Shown here one piece after another: positions 58,107 through 64,000 of a DNA stretch of 64,000 bases. The DNA comes from Priestia taiwanensis (GTDB lineage Bacteria > Bacillota > Bacilli > Bacillales > Bacillaceae_G), in contig NZ_BMFK01000005.1 in assembly GCF_014638355.1 (NCBI RefSeq), positions 121,332 to 185,331 of the forward strand, read 5' to 3'. The position numbers and the translations under genes were made by a program. The first letter of the stretch is position 1. The number at the start of each line of letters is the position of its first letter. The notes beneath the pieces are model-generated. The model did not search any database, was not told the origin of the DNA, and saw only the letters and a list, made by a program, of their open reading frames with translations.

Positions 58107-59237
58107 TTGTTTATACAAGATATACGATTAACGAATTATCGAAATTATGATTCATTACACTTGTCATTTGAAGACAAGGTAAATGTTATTATTGGGGAGA
58201 ATGCACAAGGCAAAACAAACTTACTCGAATCTATCTTTGTTTTAGCTATGGCAAAATCACATCGTACGTCAAATGATAAGGAATTGATTCGTTTTCAGGC
58301 GGATTATGGTAAAATAGAAGGTACACTACATACTAAAAACAGTAACTTGCATTTGCAACTCGCTGTGTCAAAAAAAGGAAAAAAAGCAAAAATCAATCAT
58401 TTAGAGCAACAAAAATTAAGCCAATATATTGGTCACATGAATGTTGTAATGTTTGCTCCAGAAGATTTGAATTTAGTAAAAGGTAGTCCTCAAGTTCGTC
58501 GTCGCTTTTTAGATATGGAGCTTGGGCAGATTGCACCAGTGTATTTATATGAATTAAGTCAATATCAAAAGGTGTTAACACAGCGCAACCATTATTTAAA
58601 AAAAATGCAAGGTGACCGGAAAATAGACGACACAATGCTAGATGTTTTTACCATTCAACTACTTGAGCATGGCGCGAAAATCTTAAAAAAACGCTACGAA
58701 TTCTTATATCTCCTTCAAAATTGGGCAGAACCTATTCATAAAGGCATCAGTCGAGGTTTAGAAACATTGAAAATTCAATATAAACCTAGTATTCATGTAT
58801 GTGAAAATATGGATTTGTCGAAAATAAAAGAAGTATACTATGAACATTTTCAAGAAGTAAAAGAACGAGAAAAAATGAGGGGTACGACGCTAATTGGTCC
58901 TCACCGTGATGATTTAGCATTCATTGTAAATGATCGAGATGTGCAAACGTACGGTTCTCAAGGGCAGCAGCGAACAACTGCGCTATCTTTGAAATTAGCA
59001 GAAATTGAGTTAATTAAGTCAGAGGTAAATGAATATCCAATTTTATTACTAGATGATGTCTTGTCAGAGTTAGATGATTATAGGCAATCACATTTACTAA
59101 ACACTATTCAAGGAAAAGTACAAACATTTGTAACGACAACAAGTGTAGATGGAATTGATCATGAAACATTAAGACAAGCAAAATCAATCCGTGTTACTGA
59201 TGGGAAAGTTACGGTAGGAAGTACGACAGATAAATAA
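58107..59237 (+). CDS. recF: DNA replication/repair protein RecF
   Basis: A 376-residue ABC-type ATPase that helps RecA load at gaps. Walker A is [12 protein letters not shown] (about residue 31), the signature-like region [11 protein letters not shown] is at about 263, and Walker [13 protein letters not shown] at about 310. The start is a TTG at 58107, which follows GGGGGAATC; an in-frame ATG at 58089 lies before that site and is rejected. It is followed 47 bases later by gyrB. Confidence 0.96.
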   Translation: MFIQDIRLTNYRNYDSLHLSFEDKVNVIIGENAQGKTNLLESIFVLAMAKSHRTSNDKELIRFQADYGKIEGTLHTKNSNLHLQLAVSKKGKKAKINHLEQQKLSQYIGHMNVVMFAPEDLNLVKGSPQVRRRFLDMELGQIAPVYLYELSQYQKVLTQRNHYLKKMQGDRKIDDTMLDVFTIQLLEHGAKILKKRYEFLYLLQNWAEPIHKGISRGLETLKIQYKPSIHVCENMDLSKIKEVYYEHFQEVKEREKMRGTTLIGPHRDDLAFIVNDRDVQTYGSQGQQRTTALSLKLAEIELIKSEVNEYPILLLDDVLSELDDYRQSHLLNTIQGKVQTFVTTTSVDGIDHETLRQAKSIRVTDGKVTVGSTTDK

Positions 59238-59257
59238 ACAGAATAGAGCAAGCTTAG

Positions 59258-61207
<1,950 letters not shown>

Positions 61208-61214
61208 TAAATAA

Positions 61215-61238
61215 GGGGAGGAGAACTCCCCTCTTTTT
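61215..61238 (+). terminator. Hairpin between gyrB and gyrA
   Basis: GGGGAG with CTCCCC, 5-base loop, then TCTTTTTT. Confidence 0.85.
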
Positions 61239-61292
61239 TCACTAGGATACATAAAAAAAGATGCACATCACGTATGGAGGTGCTAGGTTAGA

Positions 61293-63767
61293 ATGGATAG
61301 TAAGAAACCTCAAGTTAAGGATATAAATATTAGCCAAGAAATGCGTACGTCGTTTTTAGATTATGCAATGAGTGTTATCGTATCGCGTGCATTACCGGAT
61401 GTTCGAGATGGGTTGAAACCTGTTCATCGTCGTATCTTGTATGCAATGAATGATTTAGGAATTACAGCAGATAAGCCATATAAGAAGTCAGCACGTATCG
61501 TTGGAGATGTAATTGGTAAGTATCACCCACACGGTGATAGTGCTGTATATCATACAATGGTACGTATGGCACAAGATTTTAGTTACCGAGCGATGTTAGT
61601 TGATGGTCACGGTAACTTCGGATCGATTGATGGAGATTCAGCGGCAGCAATGCGTTATACAGAGGCAAGAATGTCGAAAATTTCGATGGAAATTGTTCGT
61701 GATATTAATAAAAACACAATTGACTATCAAGATAACTACGACGGTTCAGAAAAAGAACCAGTTGTACTACCAGCACGATTCCCTAACCTGCTTGTGAACG
61801 GAGCGACTGGTATTGCTGTAGGGATGGCAACGAATATTCCACCGCATAACTTAGGAGAGGTAATTGATGGAGTGTTAGCATTAAGTCACAATCCAGATAT
61901 TGAACTACCGGAGTTAATGGAATATATTCAAGGTCCAGATTTCCCAACAGCTGCTCAAATTTTAGGTAAGAGCGGTATTCGTAAGGCTTTTGAAACAGGA
62001 AAAGGTAGCATTATTTTAAGAGCGAAAGTAGAAATCGAAGAGAAGAGTAATGGTAGACAGACAATTATCGTATCGGAGATTCCTTACCAAGTAAATAAAG
62101 CCAAGTTAGTGGAAAAAATTGCAGAGCTTGTTCGTGATAAAAAGATTGATGGCATTACGGATTTACGTGATGAATCAGACCGTAATGGAATGCGTATTGT
62201 TATCGAAGTAAGACGTGACGCGAATGCGAATGTTTTATTAAATAACTTATATAAGCATACGACGTTACAAACAAGCTTTGGTATTAATTTGCTAGCACTA
62301 GTAGATGGTGTACCAAAAGTATTGAACTTAAAACAATGTTTATATCATTATTTAGAACATCAAAAAGTAGTTATTACTCGACGTACACAATTTGAGTTAG
62401 AAAAAGCCGAAGCACGTGCTCATATTTTAGAAGGACTGCGTATTGCATTAGATCATATTGATGAAGTTATTGCTTTAATACGTGGATCGAAAACAACAGA
62501 TATAGCAAAAGAAGGATTAATGACGAAGTTCGGTCTATCTGAACGTCAAGCACAGGCCATTTTAGATATGCGTTTGCAACGATTAACAGGTTTAGAACGT
62601 GAAAAGATTGAAGAAGAGTATAACGAATTATTAACGTTAATTGCAGAATTAAAAGCAATTTTAGCAGATGAAGAGAAAGTATTAGAGATCATTCGTGAAG
62701 AACTTCTTGAAATTAAAGAACGTTATGCAGATGAGCGAAGAACGGAGATTATGTTAGGTGGATTTGAATCGATTGAAGATGAAGATTTAATCCCTGAGCA
62801 AAATATCGTTATTACACTAACGCATAATGGATATATTAAGCGCCTGCCAGTTTCTACTTATCGTAGCCAGCGCCGTGGTGGTCGTGGTATTCAAGGAATG
62901 GGAACGAATGATGATGATTTTGTTGAACATCTACTAACAACATCAACTCATGATACGCTACTATTCTTTACGAATAAAGGAAAAGTATACCGAGCTAAAG
63001 GGTACGAGATACCTGAGTATAGTCGTACAGCAAAAGGGTTACCAATTATCAATTTATTAGAAATTGATAAAGGAGAATGGGTGAATGCAATTATCCCAGT
63101 GCAGGAATTTAAGGATGATGGTTATTTATTCATTACCACAAAGAAAGGTATCGCGAAGCGTTCACCATTATCGGCATTTGCAAATATTCGTACAAACGGT
63201 CTTATTGCAGTAGGTCTACGTGAAGATGATGAAGTAATTTCTGTTCGTTTAACAGATGGGACAAAAGATATTATTATCGGAACATCAAATGGTATGTTAA
63301 TTCGATTCCATGAGGAAGATGTACGTTCGATGGGGCGTACGGCATCGGGAGTAAAAGCTATTTCACTACGAGAAGAAGATATTGTTGTAGGAATGGAAGT
63401 AGTCGAACCAAACATGCAAGTTTTAAGTGTTACACAAAACGGTTTTGGTAAGCGTACGCCAATTGATGAGTACCGCTTGCAAAGTCGAGGTGGAAAAGGA
63501 ATTAAGACAATTAATGTAACGGAGAAGAATGGACCACTTATTTCTGTAAAAGGAGTAACTGGTGAAGAGGATCTCATGTTAATTACAGCATCAGGTGTTA
63601 TTATTCGTACTCCAATGGAGGATATTTCTACAACTGGACGTAATACACAAGGTGTAAAATTAATGAAGGTTGATGAAAAGACAGAAGTGTCGACAGTAGC
63701 GGTTGTGGAGAGAGAAGAAGAAGAAGAAGAAATCTCGGAAGCAGAAACTATTAATATAGAAGAATAA
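61293..63767 (+). CDS. gyrA: DNA gyrase subunit A
   Basis: An 824-residue DNA-cleaving subunit. The winged-helix and tower domains fill residues 1-500, with catalytic Tyr122 in [12 protein letters not shown]. Below it, the quinolone-resistance region reads [20 protein letters not shown], with Ser at 83 but His at 87, where E. coli has Asp and most Bacillus have Glu. The C-terminal beta-pinwheel (about 505-805) includes the GyrA box [10 protein letters not shown] (about 530). It ends in an acidic tail ([18 protein letters not shown]). ATG follows GGAGGTG. Confidence 0.97.
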   Translation: MDSKKPQVKDINISQEMRTSFLDYAMSVIVSRALPDVRDGLKPVHRRILYAMNDLGITADKPYKKSARIVGDVIGKYHPHGDSAVYHTMVRMAQDFSYRAMLVDGHGNFGSIDGDSAAAMRYTEARMSKISMEIVRDINKNTIDYQDNYDGSEKEPVVLPARFPNLLVNGATGIAVGMATNIPPHNLGEVIDGVLALSHNPDIELPELMEYIQGPDFPTAAQILGKSGIRKAFETGKGSIILRAKVEIEEKSNGRQTIIVSEIPYQVNKAKLVEKIAELVRDKKIDGITDLRDESDRNGMRIVIEVRRDANANVLLNNLYKHTTLQTSFGINLLALVDGVPKVLNLKQCLYHYLEHQKVVITRRTQFELEKAEARAHILEGLRIALDHIDEVIALIRGSKTTDIAKEGLMTKFGLSERQAQAILDMRLQRLTGLEREKIEEEYNELLTLIAELKAILADEEKVLEIIREELLEIKERYADERRTEIMLGGFESIEDEDLIPEQNIVITLTHNGYIKRLPVSTYRSQRRGGRGIQGMGTNDDDFVEHLLTTSTHDTLLFFTNKGKVYRAKGYEIPEYSRTAKGLPIINLLEIDKGEWVNAIIPVQEFKDDGYLFITTKKGIAKRSPLSAFANIRTNGLIAVGLREDDEVISVRLTDGTKDIIIGTSNGMLIRFHEEDVRSMGRTASGVKAISLREEDIVVGMEVVEPNMQVLSVTQNGFGKRTPIDEYRLQSRGGKGIKTINVTEKNGPLISVKGVTGEEDLMLITASGVIIRTPMEDISTTGRNTQGVKLMKVDEKTEVSTVAVVEREEEEEEISEAETINIEE

Positions 63768-63776
63768 CGTGTTTTT

Positions 63777-63806
63777 AAAGAGAGGACTTTTTGTTCTCTC
63801 TTTTTT
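63777..63806 (+). terminator. Terminator of gyrA
   Basis: AAAGAGAG with CTCTCTTT, 11-base loop, T-run to 63807. Confidence 0.9.
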
Positions 63807-63818
63807 TATAAAAAAACG

Positions 63819-64000
63819 TTGCATTTATCTTATGTATCCTGTATAGTAGTAGAAGTCAGCAAGAGATAAAGAAAACAAAAAAACTTTCTTAAAAAAACGT
63901 TGACGGAAGATATCAGAAATGATATTATGTAGAAGTCGCTTTAAGCGATAGAAGTTCTTTGAAAACTAAACAAAACATGAAACGTCAATTTTTATTTTAT
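63819..64000 (+). promoter_or_regulatory. Tandem promoters and leader of an rRNA operon
   Basis: P1 is TTGCAT (63819-63824), 17 bases, TATAGT (63842-63847). P2 is TTGACG (63900-63905), 17 bases, TATTAT (63923-63928). They are followed by AAGTTCTTTGAAAACT, a pre-16S leader sequence typical of Bacillus rRNA operons. The 16S gene must begin beyond the window edge; rrnO follows gyrA in B. subtilis. Confidence 0.88.

Overview
The window is chromosomal DNA from a low-GC Gram-positive of the Bacillus cereus group or a close relative. It spans the replication origin, and the evidence is a complete petrobactin (asbABCDEF) operon, the Bacillus gene order rpmH-oriC-dnaA-dnaN-yaaA-recF-gyrB-gyrA followed by an rRNA operon leader, perfect parS sites, and Spo0J/Soj/Noc/YyaC genes. 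I do not name a species: several proteins, such as the DnaA N-terminus, look diverged from my recollection of B. cereus/B. anthracis.

Layout. (1) 1-9.7 kb, minus strand: a 2,749-residue LPXTG-type adhesin with 17 CnaB repeats, followed by an ECF-like sigma factor, an unrecognised 200-residue protein and the start of a small hydrophobic protein. (2) 10.1-25.8 kb: an iron-acquisition island with four good Fur boxes. It holds a ferredoxin-NADP reductase-like flavoprotein divergent from a siderophore uptake operon (lipoprotein plus two FecCD permeases, no ATPase), the asb petrobactin operon, and a HugZ-like haem protein; an M3 peptidase and glpT (with cre site and leader terminator) are interspersed. 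(3) 25.9-27.2 kb: an orphan Gly/Asn-rich protein and an MBL-fold hydrolase. (4) 27.5-34.0 kb: rlmH, a CxxH/CxxC protein and the walRK-yycHIJ operon. (5) 34.2-34.6 kb: tRNA-Lys, Glu, Asp, Phe. (6) 34.7-43 kb: purA, dnaB helicase, rplI, gdpP, rpsR-ssb-rpsF, ychF. (7) 43-54.1 kb: DUF951 protein, MscS channel, yyaC, parB, parA, noc, rsmG, mnmG, mnmE, jag, yidC, rnpA, rpmH. (8) 54.1-64 kb: bipartite oriC flanking dnaA, then dnaN, yaaA, recF, gyrB, gyrA and the tandem promoters of an rRNA operon whose 16S gene lies beyond the end.

Left of oriC most genes are on the minus strand and right of it all are on the plus strand, so they run with the replication forks. Exceptions are the uptake operon, the M3 peptidase, glpT, the Gly/Asn-rich gene and yyaC. 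Origin biology is unusually readable: DnaA boxes and DnaA-trios at oriC, extra DnaA-box groups upstream of rlmH and mnmE, and three perfect parS sites (in walK, in parB, and inside a 38-bp palindrome next to noc).

Points most worth a second look: the adhesin/sigma locus, histidine at GyrA position 87 in the quinolone-resistance region, the iron island placed beside oriC, the loss of htrC and yybS from otherwise conserved operons, and an unexplained structured intergenic stretch near 27.3 kb.
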